Source: Oikopleura dioica (lineage: Eukaryota > Chordata > Appendicularia > Copelata > Oikopleuridae). From it: 64,000 bases of DNA. Both the position numbers and the translations under genes were made by a program. Shown piece by piece: positions 45,301 to 57,473 of this stretch. The stretch is from assembly GCA_907165135.1 (NCBI GenBank), contig OU015568.1, positions 7,634,501 to 7,698,500 on the forward strand, read 5' to 3'. Position 1 is the stretch's first letter, and each line of letters opens with the position of its first letter. Under the pieces are notes generated by a model. The model was not told the DNA's origin, did no database searches, and worked only from the letters and a program-made list of their open reading frames with translations.

Positions 45301-48300
45301 CATAGAAGACGTAGATAGATAATTAAAATTTGCAGAGGGGCATTTGAGCTGGCTGCCACAGGATTCACCGAGCTATGCCAAGAAGTCCGTAAGCAAAAAG
45401 ACCCGCGTTTCTCGAAGCTTCTTGATAAATGGCTTGACGATTGTCTGGCTATCTTGAAGGATGAGGAAAAGGTGAAACGTTTATGCAATACGCGTCGTTC
45501 TGCGGGTCTGCCATTTATGTTTGTCGCCATTTGTTCAGCAGACGTCGGGACGAGATCGAAGCCATTGCTAATTAGGACACTGGCGGAAATTTTCCCCCTG
45601 GCCGAGGATCTGTCCGACGAAGAAGTCGCCTGCCATGCTAGGAATATTCTAAGGTACTCTCTTTTTCCATTGAAATCGTAATTTATTCAATTTTGAACTT
45701 TAGAGCTTTATTTCGCGAGTCAAACTTCGGCGAAGACGTCCTCCAATACGCTGAAAAAGCGATGGTCATGTCGATCGCTGGATTCGCTGATAAGACCTGG
45801 GCGCTGAGGAATACCAGTGCGATGATGTACTCGACTCTGAGTTCGAGAATATTTGGAGTTAAGAAGACGGATGATGAGCAAAAAATCTCATCGTCAGAGT
45901 TTTTCTCGAGATTTCCAGTGCTGCAGAAGGCCTTGTTAGAGAATTTAGGAACGGCTAATAATCATTCTTCGACAGAACGATGAATGCTTATCGTTTCACG
46001 CGGAAAATTGTCTTCATCAAATTATTCAGAAAAAAAGCCTCAGAAAAGAGAGCGCTGCGAAGAAGGTCAACAGCCCTTCCCTTCCTCCAACGCTTTTACC
46101 GTCGCTTATCATCATTCAACGGCTTTTTCCAACAAGCACTGGGTCGACAGAGATCAACTTTATCCCCAGTCTGATTCTCCTCTCTGGAACAAAAGTCTGG
46201 AAAGGCAGGCAAATCGCCGCGCGCTGCTTTGCTTCACTCAATAATCGACCACTATCTACTTTTGAAAAAGAATTCATGGAAATTTTGGGATCGCAGAACG
46301 AAAATAGAATTCATGGACTTCTTTTGCTGATAACAAGTGATAAGGAGTCGTTGAATACGCTTTCTCCTTGTGTCTTAAGGTCTTGGTCGTAAATTTTTGT
46401 CTATTTATTTGGACATTTGAAACTGGGCTCGGGATTCTGTGCAGAAACCCGAGTCAGGGTCCCCTGTAAGTTACAGGGCCTGTAACACCATTACGAAGCG
46501 ACTTCGCCAAAATTACTCTTATCATAAGAGTCTTATGCTCTTTCGGGTATCTGACTCAGGCTTCAACACAGGTTGAAATGCCCAGTTTATGATCGTCCAA
46601 ACAAATCGATTCAAGACTATAAATTTATGATCATCTGAAACAGTGGAATCATGGAGAAAGCCTCTCAATTTTCCATCGCTAGTCAGTCGCTAATCATAAA
46701 GCTAGCGACGATGCTGCCGAAGGAAGAGAATATCGTCACACTGGCGGAATCGATTATCCTCTCAAAGTCTAAAAACGTAGACATGGCGGAACTGGAGTTT
46801 TATGAAAATGCGTCGCGATTTTCTGTCGAAAACGATTCGGATCATTTGATGGAGCATTTACTGAAACGGGGTGGAAATGCTGCGAGAGCACTTGTGTCTG
46901 ATGAGGGCTTTCAACAACGGAAATTATGGAAAGAAGAGGCGATATTAGACGAGTTGGTGGAATTGCTGATTAAATCTGATTGCGATGAGACGAAAATAGG
47001 GGTGGCAAAGGTGTTGGCGTCTGGGAAAGTCGAGGATGAGAAAAGAAGGGAGATGCTAAAGGGCCTTGGTAAGTACCAATTTCTATCGTCAATTTTTGTC
47101 TGGCAGACACACCCTGGGCGTAAAAAAATCGCAGCGTGAAATGAATGTTCACTTTTTGTCGAATCAAAGAGCGCAAACTCAGTGCGGACCGAACCAATCG
47201 CCGCATCTTTTTTCATTATCGAGGTCAAGATCAATCTTCTCCCGTTCGCGGGCTTTTTTTTACTCGTGCCTTCCAATTTTAATTGCCGATATTTGAAGAG
47301 ATTTCTGAGGAATGAAATTTTGAAAAAAAAGAAGATGCCACGTAGAGATTCGAATAAGAATGAAGCCTTGAAAACATCTCCCAAAGAGAAAAAAAGACAT
47401 AAGGTAAAGCTTATTGTCGTTTTTTTCTCCGCTAATTTGTTTTTAGTGCGTTGAATGTGGAGCTTCTTTGTCATCAAAATCTCACCTAGATAGACACTTG
47501 ATGATTCATAGGGATGAAAGACCATTTCCTTGTGACACATGTGGATTTGCTTTTCGATTTAGATCCGATCTCAAACGTCATCAACTTCATTCTTGTCAGA
47601 AAAATTGGAAATGTCTGATTTGCGGGGAGGAATTTCGGAACAAGCATCTCTTACACTGTCACATCAAAAAATGTGGAAATGATGATGGGAAAGAACCTGA
47701 AAAACAGATAAAAAGAAAGAAGAAACTACCCGAAGATCAAGAATATTCTTATGACGACGACGGAAAAACAATTTGCTCTATCTGCGACGAGAAAATTCAC
47801 CCGAATAGTATCCATAGACATATTCGTGACGTGCACAAGAAGAAAAGGGCGTTTAAAGTCTCTATACCCAGATTAAGTCCTTGATTCTAGCTTTTCTTTT
47901 AGTGCGATAACTGTGGAAACTTTTTTCGTCGTGAAGATCAACTGGAGAATCACAAACTTCGCTGCAAAGAAGATTCCGAGGAAGAAGTGGATGAATTTGA
48001 GCCAGAAGAGCTAGAGCCAGATGAGTTAGTTGCAGAAGAACCGCTGGAGGATCTGGAAGCAAACGACGAAGTTGAATGTGAATATTGCGAGAAAACTTTC
48101 GATACTATGATGAATCTCAGGAGACATATTTCTAAAGCTCATCCCAACAAAAAGCATTACAAGGTAGAACATGTTTTCCTCATAAAATTGTGTCATTATG
48201 ATGATTTTAGTGTGAAAAGGGCGGAGTAGCATTCAAAAGATTCCGCGAGCTTAGGGATCATGAAAACGGATGTGCGCGTGTTGAAGAAGAAGAAGAAGAC

Positions 48301-50849
48301 GAAGAAAAGGAAGGATCTGGGGAAGAGTCTGACGACGAGAGCGAAGAATCGGACGTTCCGAGTAATTTTAAGCCAGCCCATCTGAAGGAGAAGCCTTTCA
48401 CGGTAAATTTTAATGAAAAATAAGTATAAAGAAGCTATATTTTGTTTTAGTGCGACGATTGTGGAAAACGGTTCAGAACAAAAAGCAACTTATCGCAACA
48501 TGAAATGGTCCATAAAGACGTCTATCCCTTTAGCTGTGAAAAATGTGGATCAAGGTTCAAATGGCAAGCTGGACTCTCTCGGCATAGAAAAAAACAGAAA
48601 GAAAAATGTAAACTTCTTCAGATGAATCAAAAATCCAACGATGAACACGAAGAACCAAAAGTCGAAGAAGTTACTATTGAAGAGGTGTCTGATGACGATT
48701 TCCAGGATTTTGAGGAATTGAACGGCAAAGAAGAATCTATTGATGAATATGAAGAAGAGATCGCCCCCTCAAATTTGAAAAAGAGAAAAAGATCAACTTC
48801 TAAATCAAAGAGCAAGACTTATAAGGTAACTTACCTATCTAAGTATGGAATACCTTTAATTGAATGCAAAAATTTATACTTTGTTTAAGTGTGATGAATG
48901 TGGACAACAGTTCCGATCAAGAAATGGTTGGAAGGATCACCAAAAGCTTCACAGTGAAGTCTTTGAATATTCTTGTGAGGAGTGCGGGTTGCAATTCAAG
49001 CTGCGTCAGACGCTTAATTCTCATAAGCGAAGATGCCATCCGCATAAAAACAGCGAGATAAACATCGTGGAAATAACAATTGAAGAAGACTCTTATGAAA
49101 TTGAGATTTCTACGGAGGAAGAAAAATCTTTCGCCGAATCTAAAGGCTCTTCCACTACTTCGAAACGCAGAGAAAAGAAAGATTCTTACAAGGTAGGGAT
49201 AAATAACGATATGAAAAAGATCTATTATAATTTATTATAGTGCGATGAATGTGGAAAAGAATTCAAGTGGCATTGCGAGCTCAAAAATCACCGAAAAATT
49301 CACGGAAATGTTTATTCTTACCGCTGCGAAAAATGCGGATCGAAATTCAAGCAGCCACAGGGCCTTTACGGCCATAGAAAGAACCAAAAAGAACTCTGCA
49401 ATTTTCTTACAATTGACTTCACTTCGATACCTAAAGACGATGAAAATGAGGAAATAAAACTTGAGGAAATGACAATCGAAGAGGTGCTGGAAGATAAGTT
49501 CAATGAATTAGAGCTGGAAGAATCAACAGTTTCAAATCAGTCGAAAGAAAAAGTATCTGGCGTCAACGAAGATGATTCTTTCAAAGTTCCCAAATCACCG
49601 AAGATCCCTACGTTGATGTAAGCTTCAAGACTCAAATTTCATTTATTTAACTTTGACCTAGAATACCTAAAGAAGATCTCAAACGACCAAAGAAAGTCTC
49701 CAAGCAGAAAACACTGATGCGAAAGCGCAAGCACTTGAAAATCAAAGCTCGACGGATCATCAACCGAGTAATGCACTACCACGTCAACGAGGAAGACGAG
49801 GACGGAAGTGTGACGCCAAGATGGCTGCCCATTTTCGAAGTGAAAGACTTCAACGATGTGATTGAATTCGAAAAGTTCATGGATAAAGTAGAAAAGGGCT
49901 CGGAAGACGACCGATTCGTACCTCAAGAATAGACACCAGAACAACTTCACTGCCTATTATTTAACTTTAACACGGATACAATTTATTGAAAAATAAACTC
50001 ACAACAAAAATAATATATCAAGATTCTTCTTTTATCATGGCCCCGGGTTCGCGCGATCTTTCTGTCTGCCAGACAAATACTGCCAGTAAAGTTCAAAATC
50101 TCTTTAGCGAAAGAAATCAGAACGGACCTCGTCCAGAACGCAGAGCTCACTGGGCTCATCCTAGAACTCCTCCTGGAAATTGGCGAAGAGGAAGAAGTGT
50201 CAAAGCATCTAAGCGAAGCTTCAAAGCCTCATCAACATTGGATCCTCCGTCGAAGCGCGGCGATATGCTGTACCAAGCTCATGTTTGAGCGGGAAAAGAA
50301 AACAGTGCCATCCCAAGTGTCTGAGTGTCTACTCAGATGTTGGGTAGATGAGGATGGAGATGTGCGCGAACCAATTGTAGAGCGACTGGGAGACATTCCA
50401 TTTATTGATGGCAAGTCTCCGTTTATGGACTTTTGGCATGAGAAGGCGGAACAAGGAAATGCGCTGGAAATATTGATTCGAATCGGGTTCAAGAATGAGA
50501 GCGAAGCCTTCAGCTTGTTTCAAGAGGTAGGAGTTTAGCCCTGAAGCCACATCTTTATTTATATTTTCAGCGAGCTACTGCATTTGACGTCGTTAATCTG
50601 AATCAAAACTTCGAACCAGTTCTGATGACTCGTCTTGCTCTCTATGGAATCAAGAAACTAGCAGATACGGTAAGACCATCCTAGTATGAACTCCTTTATA
50701 ATTTAATTTAGGATGATATGGAAAAATTACGAACGATATCAAGAAGCCTGACTAAACTACTGAAAGAGATATCGCACGAAAACGAAAAGCCAACGGAAGT
50801 GACAAAGCTACAGTACAGATTACTGTCAGATTTTATCGCTGAACTCTAA
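42375..50849 (+). CDS. THADA: THADA-like tRNA 2'-O-methylation regulator (DUF2428)
   Basis: Exons 42375-43111, 43471-45282, 45336-45653, 45704-45974, 46030-46388, 46644-47068, 50108-50526, 50571-50669, 50712-50849; about 1525 residues of HEAT-like helices. The DUF2428 core is unmistakable: TRRSAGLPFMFVAI, ARNILRALFRESNFG, WALRNTSAMMYSTL, IFGVKKTDDE, EFFSRFP. THADA with FTSJ1-type methyltransferases modifies tRNA position 32; in flies THADA also affects SERCA and cold tolerance. The intron at 45975-46029 needs a GA-AG boundary. After 47068 the best in-phase continuation is at 50108, giving the expected C-terminus (WVDEDGDVREPIVERLG). This leaves a complete zinc-finger gene inside that 3-kb intron. 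The alternative is a short exon at 47107 ending in TAA, which would truncate the protein. Confidence 0.85.
46423..46585. mobile_element. Family-1 relative in a THADA intron
   Basis: CTGGGCTCGGGATTCTGTG and an inverse ending GAAATGCCCAG. The inverted match extends outward another 20 bp on each side (TTTGGAC..). The interior differs from other copies. Located in intron 46389-46643. Confidence 0.65.
47335..49932 (+). CDS. C2H2 zinc-finger protein nested in THADA intron
   Basis: Exons 47335-47403, 47447-47857, 47903-48163, 48211-48402, 48451-48825, 48890-49192, 49241-49617, 49662-49932; about 750 residues. Roughly ten C2H2 fingers (CxxCG...H...H), some degenerate, are separated by long acidic linkers (EEVTIEEVSDDD, EITIEEDSYEIE). 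Exons 2-7 all begin exactly at the first cysteine of a finger (TG[CT]GA) after AAG|GTA..TAG, so the gene grew by duplicating whole exon modules. The basic KRKHLKIKARR near the C-terminus may be a nuclear signal. Likely a DNA-binding regulator, target unknown. Own polyadenylation and promoter inside the THADA intron are not proven. Confidence 0.75.
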
Positions 50850-50931
50850 TCAATAATAAACAGAATCAAGCGAAGACGTCGTTTGTACAGAATTTTTATT
50901 AAATCTACAAAATTTCTTCAGCCTTTCGATG

Positions 50932-53558
50932 CTATAGGTTCGCTTTCTTTGTCTGGGGTTCGCTTGCTTCGCTCAGGACTTCGTCCAGGATAACCTCCCT
51001 GTCATCAGGGATAAATTTGTCATCTTCTTCGCCTTCGATGTTGTGTAGCACGGCAAAGTCGTCTAAGAATTCGTCTGGGATGCCTGGCGCTAAGACTTCT
51101 AAAATAAACAAGATTTGTTTAGCTCAAGTGTACAAATCCTACCATCAGGGTGAACGCCGTCTGGAGGGGTGTAGTAAGCGAGACCACTTTCGACATCACT
51201 TGGCTCTTGCTTTTCCACTGGTATAAATTCTCCCTGGGAAGTATATAGTATATATTCTCGAAAAAAAAAACAAAGTACTCTTACCTCATCTATGACCGTC
51301 TCTTTCTTCCTATTTTTGAAAAGACCCCCAAGTTTTTTGAAAGAGTTCTTGATCTTTAGCGGGACTCCAAGCTTCGGGAAATTCGCCAGAGCATCTATCT
51401 CCTTCGTCAGAAATGACTTTCGTCTGGATGACATTCCCGTGCAGACAGAGCTCATTTGATCAACGCTCAGCTGTAGCTATTAATAATACCGCCTTTTTTA
51501 GACTTGATGATACCTGTTTAGAGGCTGGGCGATTCATTATGCGCACAATCTCTGAGTTTTCGTCGTCATCATCTTCGAGATCGTTGTCAACGCTCAAGGA
51601 ATCTTTAACGAGTTCGCCTTCATTAGCATTCATTAGCGTAGATGGACATTGCCTACTGGAATCATCATTGACGACCTTATAAGTAATTTATGTTTTTATA
51701 AATGAAAAAACTGCGTTACTGGTTCAGTGACTTGCGCAGATGTTGATTCCGCAGATGGACATTCCGGTGTATCGGTTTTAGGTGTCTCTTTTTTCACGAC
51801 AGGCGGAGTTGGTAGAATGTTTCCAGTCGTTTCTGGAACCGACGGCGTCCAACTGTGCCCTAGTGGAATTTAGTTGCTGAAGATTATTCAAGTTCACCGG
51901 CTAGATCTGGCTCTGCTGTCATGATAATCGTATTCTCGTGGAAAGGATTTCCAGCTGGATAACTTAATGATTACAAAGCAACAGTCGCTGAGCTGTTTTA
52001 CCTATACTCTGATGCAGCATCATAATCCTCTTTTTCCATAATGTTTATTTCTGCTTGCACTTTTTGAACATCATCCAGAGGGTGAAAGAGACGGGAATCA
52101 GGTTCTCGATACATTTCCACATCTTCTATCGGCCTGTCTATGTCAGGATCAAGCGTCATTGTGCCACACTGCGCCGTCGAAGAGTCCCAAGAATTCCTCG
52201 ACGAGGCATTTCTCCCTCCTCTCATACATGAGTCAACTTGAGTCTGACATACTTTAGGATGTATCTAGTCGACCCCCTCCCTGATGCTTGAATATTTTGG
52301 AAGCTTCAAACTCTCCATCGTGGGCCGCTTGAAATTAATCTTTTCCAGTAGCGAGGGGCGCTTTTCTGCTGCCAGTTGTTCATGATCTTCTGGCAGAATG
52401 AAAACTTCTTCGATCTTTGGATGTGAGCCCGGAGAGTCTGGATGAAGATACGAATTAATTTTGCAATATTTGCAGGTGATCACTCGACAGAAATCTCGCC
52501 TTCTCTGATGCCACTTCATTCGCTGTGCTTTTGTCCCGCATAATGCGCTCAAGAGACCTATATAGAAGTAAAGTACCGCCTTCCTTTTGTACTTTACCGA
52601 GGATAAAGAGGAGAAGAAGCAGAGGAAGAATAAAGAATAGAATAAAATTCCTAACAGCACTCGAGCCATATTCTACGGGAGGTAGCGTCGATTCTTCAAG
52701 GAAACTACTTGTTGATGCCTCTGTAGTAGTCGTTGTTGTAGTAGTTGTTGTCGTCGTGGTAGTAGTTGATGTTGTAGTAGTGAGGATAACAACTTTACGA
52801 TTCGGATCTCTGATGAATTAAAATAATTAACGATCGATGATCTGATGAATGCTACCGTGTTCGATAAGGCTCATGTTGTATTGAATCGACAAATCGCTGG
52901 CACTGAGGCGTGAAACACGGTTCCCATTGAGTTCCAGGATTTTCCCCACAGAACTTTACCCCAGAAAACATCAAGTTCTGCTTGAAATCTTCAGTAGCAC
53001 AGTATCTCTTTCTCGACCTCTTGCCTTCGCCACCGCATGTTATTGAACAAGAAGACCATGGTGCCCAATAATCGAATGTGTCTTCTGGGCAGGGCTCGAT
53101 CGGTCCAGTCAAAAAATTGTTAATTTTATCTAACTCTCTTATTTCTGGACTTTCCTTTATAAAGCAAGGTTCTGTCTGCGAGTCACGCTTTTATGAGGGC
53201 TATTTAGTGCTGAAAGAACCGTGGAATATACGTCGTAGAATCCCATCGAGAAAGAGATAAATTTTCCTGTTACATTAAATAACAGCATAAATCTAGTCCC
53301 TATCCGTTAGACACTGGATATTTCCATTATTACTCTCACACCCTCTGTTACGATGTCTTAAATTATCATCTCATCAGGAGGCTATGATTCTTGAGGTTTT
53401 TTCCTACCTGACTCCATCTCCACACATATGGGAGCACGAGTTCCAAGGCGCCCATCTATAGTTCCGTAAATTTATTCCGCCTGGATTAGACTCTTTCCAT
53501 ACCTCGACCAAAGAATTGTATTTTCTTCACGTTCATACTCTCTACCTGCACTACTCAT
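50932..53558 (-). CDS. Type I membrane protein with thrombospondin type-1 repeats and Thr-rich stalk
   Basis: The N-terminal part contains two TSP1 repeats (WAPWNSCSHMCGDGV and WAPWSSCSITCGGEGKRSRKRYC), a cysteine-bearing linker, a stalk of mostly threonines (52700-52790, from ACT/ACA repeats), a membrane helix (NFILFFILPLLLLLFIL) and a long acidic cytoplasmic tail of about 400 residues spread over seven short exons down to the stop at 50932. TSP1 repeats with WxxW are usually C-mannosylated and O-fucosylated, and act in adhesion or guidance. Tail has no kinase or death domain. The 5' end is uncertain: no signal peptide was found, and one junction near 53290 fits only a GG-AG boundary. No named orthologue recognised. 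Confidence 0.6.
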
Positions 53559-53812
53559 CCTCTCTTTTATTCGAAACTTAATTTGTACTTTTTACAAGAG
53601 TTCAGCATTTTTTCGCAAATTTCTTTATTCTCGTTGATATGCGATAATCCCAAGGTTAAGTCATTAAGCTTGGTGGGTTGACAGTCGCTGCGGTCCTTTT
53701 TGCTTTTGAGTTTTTTATGACGAATAATAAACAGGAAATGAATTTTCTTTCGGACAAAGGCGATATCTATTCTATAAGATAATTTACAGCAAATATACAG
53801 GAAGTGTTTGAT

Positions 53813-54781
53813 TCAAAACTTGGTCGACCAAAATGGATGAGAAAAGATGTCTTCGAGTCGAATTCGCTTGATCTGGTCCGGGTGAAGCATTGAAGAGATA
53901 AGGTCAGCAGCAGCAGGGTGAATTGCGCGAAGTTCTGGTCGGTTCGCGATCCATAAATTTCGAGCGACATCGTCTTTGGTCGTGAATGGGAGTTTCCCGA
54001 TGAGGATGATGAACAAGACGCAGCCGAGCTGCCAGACTGTGACACGGTCCTGGAAGTATCGCTTGAGGCGGAAGAATTCTGGAGGAAAGAAGAGTTCAGT
54101 TCCACAGAATCGTTTTTGCTGAAGAAAGGAATAAGTGTCCTGTTGAAATGAATTGAGTCTTACCGGTTGAGTAGAATGGACCTTCGCGCAGCCAAAATCG
54201 ATGAGTTTGACCTTGAAGTCGGTCAAGCTGATGAGAATGTTTTCATCTTTGATGTCGTGATGGCATACTCCGGCTTGTTTCAGCTTGAGCACTGTATGGA
54301 CTAATTGAGCCATCACCCACTGCCCATGTAGTGCACTCATTCGACCGAAACGCGAAATGAATTGAAAGATATCGATCGAGTTCTTTGGCCGCTCCATTGC
54401 AATCACTGAAATTACGAGTTAGGGAGTTTTATTCATTACTCTTATCATTTCAGCAGAAAATTTAGACATTTGCTTACCATAGTTCGCGATGGCCGACTGA
54501 TTCCTCTCGTAGTATTCGTAAAATTCTGCGATGTTTTCCGGGCACGCTCGAGACGCAGCCTCGTGGAGTTGAATTTCCATGGAGAGTCGATTTTTCAGGA
54601 TGTCATCTGGTCGCTTCGCAATTTGCTTCAGGACCAATTGCTCCTTCGTGAAATTATCTGTCGCCGCGTAAATGACACCGTTTGCCGATTTTCGTAACGT
54701 TTTGTTTACTGTGTACTTTGCTTCGAAGATTTGCTGGAGGAAGGGACTCTCTGGTTGATTGAAGAAGACTTGGTTTGTCAT
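53813..54781 (-). CDS. PIM-like serine/threonine kinase
   Basis: Exons 54478-54781, 54164-54405, 53813-54118; about 280 residues, a single kinase domain. The lysine motif is QLVLKQI, the catalytic loop is HHDIKDEN (HHD instead of HRD), the DFG is DFGCAK and the APE position reads PPEFF. The VTVWQLGCVLFIILIGKLPF helix and the PPE are PIM-like. PIM kinases are constitutively active and lack an activation-loop phosphosite; nothing here contradicts this. The Arg-to-His change in HRD removes the residue that normally senses activation-loop phosphate, consistent with phosphorylation-independent activity. Start chosen at the first ATG in good context. Confidence 0.8.
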
Positions 54782-55609
54782 TCTTTTTTGGATAGTGATT
54801 TTCTTTGTCTTTTCGTCTGATGATGCGAGTATTCTCGAGAAACTCGTATTTATATCTAGAAGGGAAGCTGTTACGCAGCGCTAGAGAGAGATCGCGCTTG
54901 GAGCCACTGATTCATCGAAATTGTCGGACAGTCAGCACTGGCGCCAAGGTCTGATAAGGCTTCCAATGCGTTCCAGCTGTCGCCCTGACGGCCTACTCAA
55001 AGGTGCCTAAGGCGTGAATTCTGTATCCAGCTGCTTCCGGGACAGAGATCAGAAGTGCGGCTGCATGTGATATGCATCTGGATCATGTCATTTTTGTTAC
55101 GCATAAGTGGAAATTGCATATGAGTAGAATCGCCTCTCCCTGGCCACTGCTGGTGTTCCCACTATTTTGAGCCTTATGTTTATCAATTTCGAAAAAAGGG
55201 TATCATTCGAAAAGGAATGTAAGCAATTGATTCTCTGGGGAGAGAGGAAAAACGCATGACGAGCTGCCAAAAGCTTGACAGCCTCAGAAAGAAAACTGAA
55301 ATGGATATCGTCAGGCCAAGGAAAGGTTCACCAGTCAGAAAAAAGTGCGTAAAAAAGAGAGACTGTTTGAATCAAATCAATATAACTTCCATGTCCAGAG
55401 AAAGACCGATAAGGTAACAAAACCAATGCTTCCAAATAAATAATTTCCAACTACACTGTAGTAAGTTGAATATTTAGCGAGTACGATAATGTCCACAACA
55501 CCGAGCTCACAATTTCCCGAGCAATTTCCTCTGATCCGAGTCAGAAAAGTAAAATCATTTCTCATTCCTTTCCATCCAGCTAACCTTTCAAAGTTCCATT
55601 CGCGGATAG
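54782..55609. other. Intergenic region, possible 5' exon of the SH3 gene
   Basis: An ATG at 55301 (MDIVRPRKGSPVRKKC) ends at a donor-like GTAAAA near 55349, but its phase does not match the first SH3 exon. Nothing else recognised. Confidence 0.3.
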
Positions 55610-56179
55610 TTCAAACTCTGCATATGCTCTGTACGATTTCCAGCGACGGAATCATCACGAGCTGAGCATCACCAGAGGATCCAAGTAGGTATATGTAGAA
55701 TTTTTTCATGGAAAACTCGGGGTTGGAGACAACTATGTTGACATTTTATTTTAGACTGAAAATCCATCAAAGAGGCTCTGTCTGGCACATGGCGGAGAAC
55801 GAGACGGGCGAAAGAGGATTAGTCCCGCAAAAGTAAAATTCCAGACCAAATTCTAGTTTATAATAAATTATCAGCTACATCGCGGAAGAAGACGATATTC
55901 TTGAATGTCCAGCTTTGTTCAAATACGAGACAAAATCAGCAAACCAGTTATCCTTCGAGGCTGGAGGTTTCTCAAACAGACAGAATAGCGATATTTATAT
56001 ATGATGATGTCTCAGATACGCTGCTAATCATCAACAGAATCAACGATCACTGGGTCGAGGGATTCGATACTAAAGGGAATCTTGGTCTCGTTCCTGTTGC
56101 TTACATCGACACTGGATGCTCGACGAGAAGAGTGACCTTGGAGAAATTATCAGTTTCAAAATCCACTCTCAGGAACTGA
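55610..56179 (+). CDS. Two-SH3-domain adaptor protein (5' end not found)
   Basis: Exons 55610-55684, 55755-55832, 55875-55966, 56016-56179, phases consistent. SH3 domain 1: AYALYDFQRRNHHELSIT...SVWHMAENETGERGLVPQNYI. SH3 domain 2: CPALFKYETKSANQLSFEAGD...DHWVEGFDTKGNLGLVPVAYI. Both keep the ALYD-type, W and P-x-x-Y ligand-binding positions. A short basic tail follows. The arrangement resembles GRB2/NCK or p47phox-type adaptors, but no SH2, PX or other domain is visible. At least one upstream exon is missing from my reading. Confidence 0.65.
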
Positions 56180-56738
56180 TCAAAACAGCAAGTACATATT
56201 GGTAGACAATTTCTATTCTGTTGACGATCCAGTAAAAGCCTTTGCTTGAAAGAAATCCGTGAAATCAACAAAGAATCTTCTTATTTTTGAAGAACTAAAA
56301 GTTTGATCAATCATTCTGGAATAAAAAAGAAGTACTACTTTTAAACATGTGTCTCATTATTTTCCTCATAGCGCGATTGAAAATGGATCGATCAAAATTT
56401 AGCATCTTAATTTTTTAAAATGACAGGCTTAATTGCATCGTAGTCGTAACATGCTTACTTTTTCCGGAGAGGACGATCAGTCGGTGTTGAAGATAAAAGA
56501 GAATGAGGCTGGCCGTAAGTTATTATTTTTAATTCGATGATGTTTATGAACGCTAAATCTTCATGACTCTTCACTTATCAGCAGTAAAAAGATAACGCTC
56601 CTCGCACTTGCACATTTCATTAGAGATTTTTTTATCAAGAGTTCGTGCTTTTTGTACCCGTCAAATGGGTAGAAGGGTAAATTAATACTGAAAAAGAGAA
56701 ACCACCAAAAATTCTATGCCTCTTTTATGAACCATAAA

Positions 56739-57453
56739 TTGGTGTAATGGTAGAAAAATCGACCCAATGATCGCCTTTTCTAAACATCTTTTTTGATGCA
56801 GAATAAGAATCTATAGGTCGCGGCGATCATTTTGATACCAAATCCATCGAAATCCGACTTGGTTTTCGGCATAAAGGTACCATTTGAAGTCCAAAAATGA
56901 GCACTAGAAATCTTCTAGCGCCCGGAAAGGGATGAATACTCCAGCCTATCAGTACATGCCTAGTTTCAGATTGTAGAGCATATTCAATTCTATCAGAATC
57001 TATTCTCAGATGTTGTGAACAGAGGCTCTTGTGAGAACCATCGCCCGAAGAAGCTCGAAAAACGATGCAAAATTGAGGCGAAATCGTTAGTCTGAGTTCA
57101 CGGGAGCCAAATTTGGCCTTGATTTTGCCCAATTTTTTGAGCTTCCTCGGGCGCTGGTTCTCACTAGAGCCCCTGTTCACAACTTCTGATGACAGATTCT
57201 GGTAGAATGGAGCCTGCTCTACAATCTTGAATTAGGAACGTACTGATAGGCTGGAGTATTCATCCCTTTCCGGGCGCTAGAAAATTTCTAGTGCTCTTTT
57301 TTGGACTTCAAATGGTACATTTATGCCGAAAACCAAGTCGGATTTCGATGAATTTGGTATCATAATGATCGCCACGACCCAGAGATTCTAATTCTTCAAA
57401 TAAGATGTTTAGAAGAGGTGATCGTGGGGTTGATTTTTCTACCATTACACCTA
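56739..57453. mobile_element. 715-bp hAT-like foldback element, duplication ACCATAAA
   Basis: Termini TTGGTGTAATGGTAGAAAAA and inverse; duplications ACCATAAA at 56731-56738 and 57454-57461 are exact. Arms of about 330 bp are about 85-90 percent identical by eye, so it is older than the element at 3313. It ends 20 bp upstream of the first EGF-gene exon I can define. Confidence 0.9.
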
Positions 57454-57473
57454 ACCATAAAGCGTCTTTTTAG

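Noticed and set aside
47107..47123. Short last THADA exon ending in TAA after a 38-bp intron.
   Set aside because: Possible by splice signals, but it would remove a C-terminal region that is present in frame at 50108.
56449..56515. A first exon for the EGF gene (MLTFSGEDDQSV...).
   Set aside because: Its donor phase does not fit the exon at 57474 and it is not a signal peptide.
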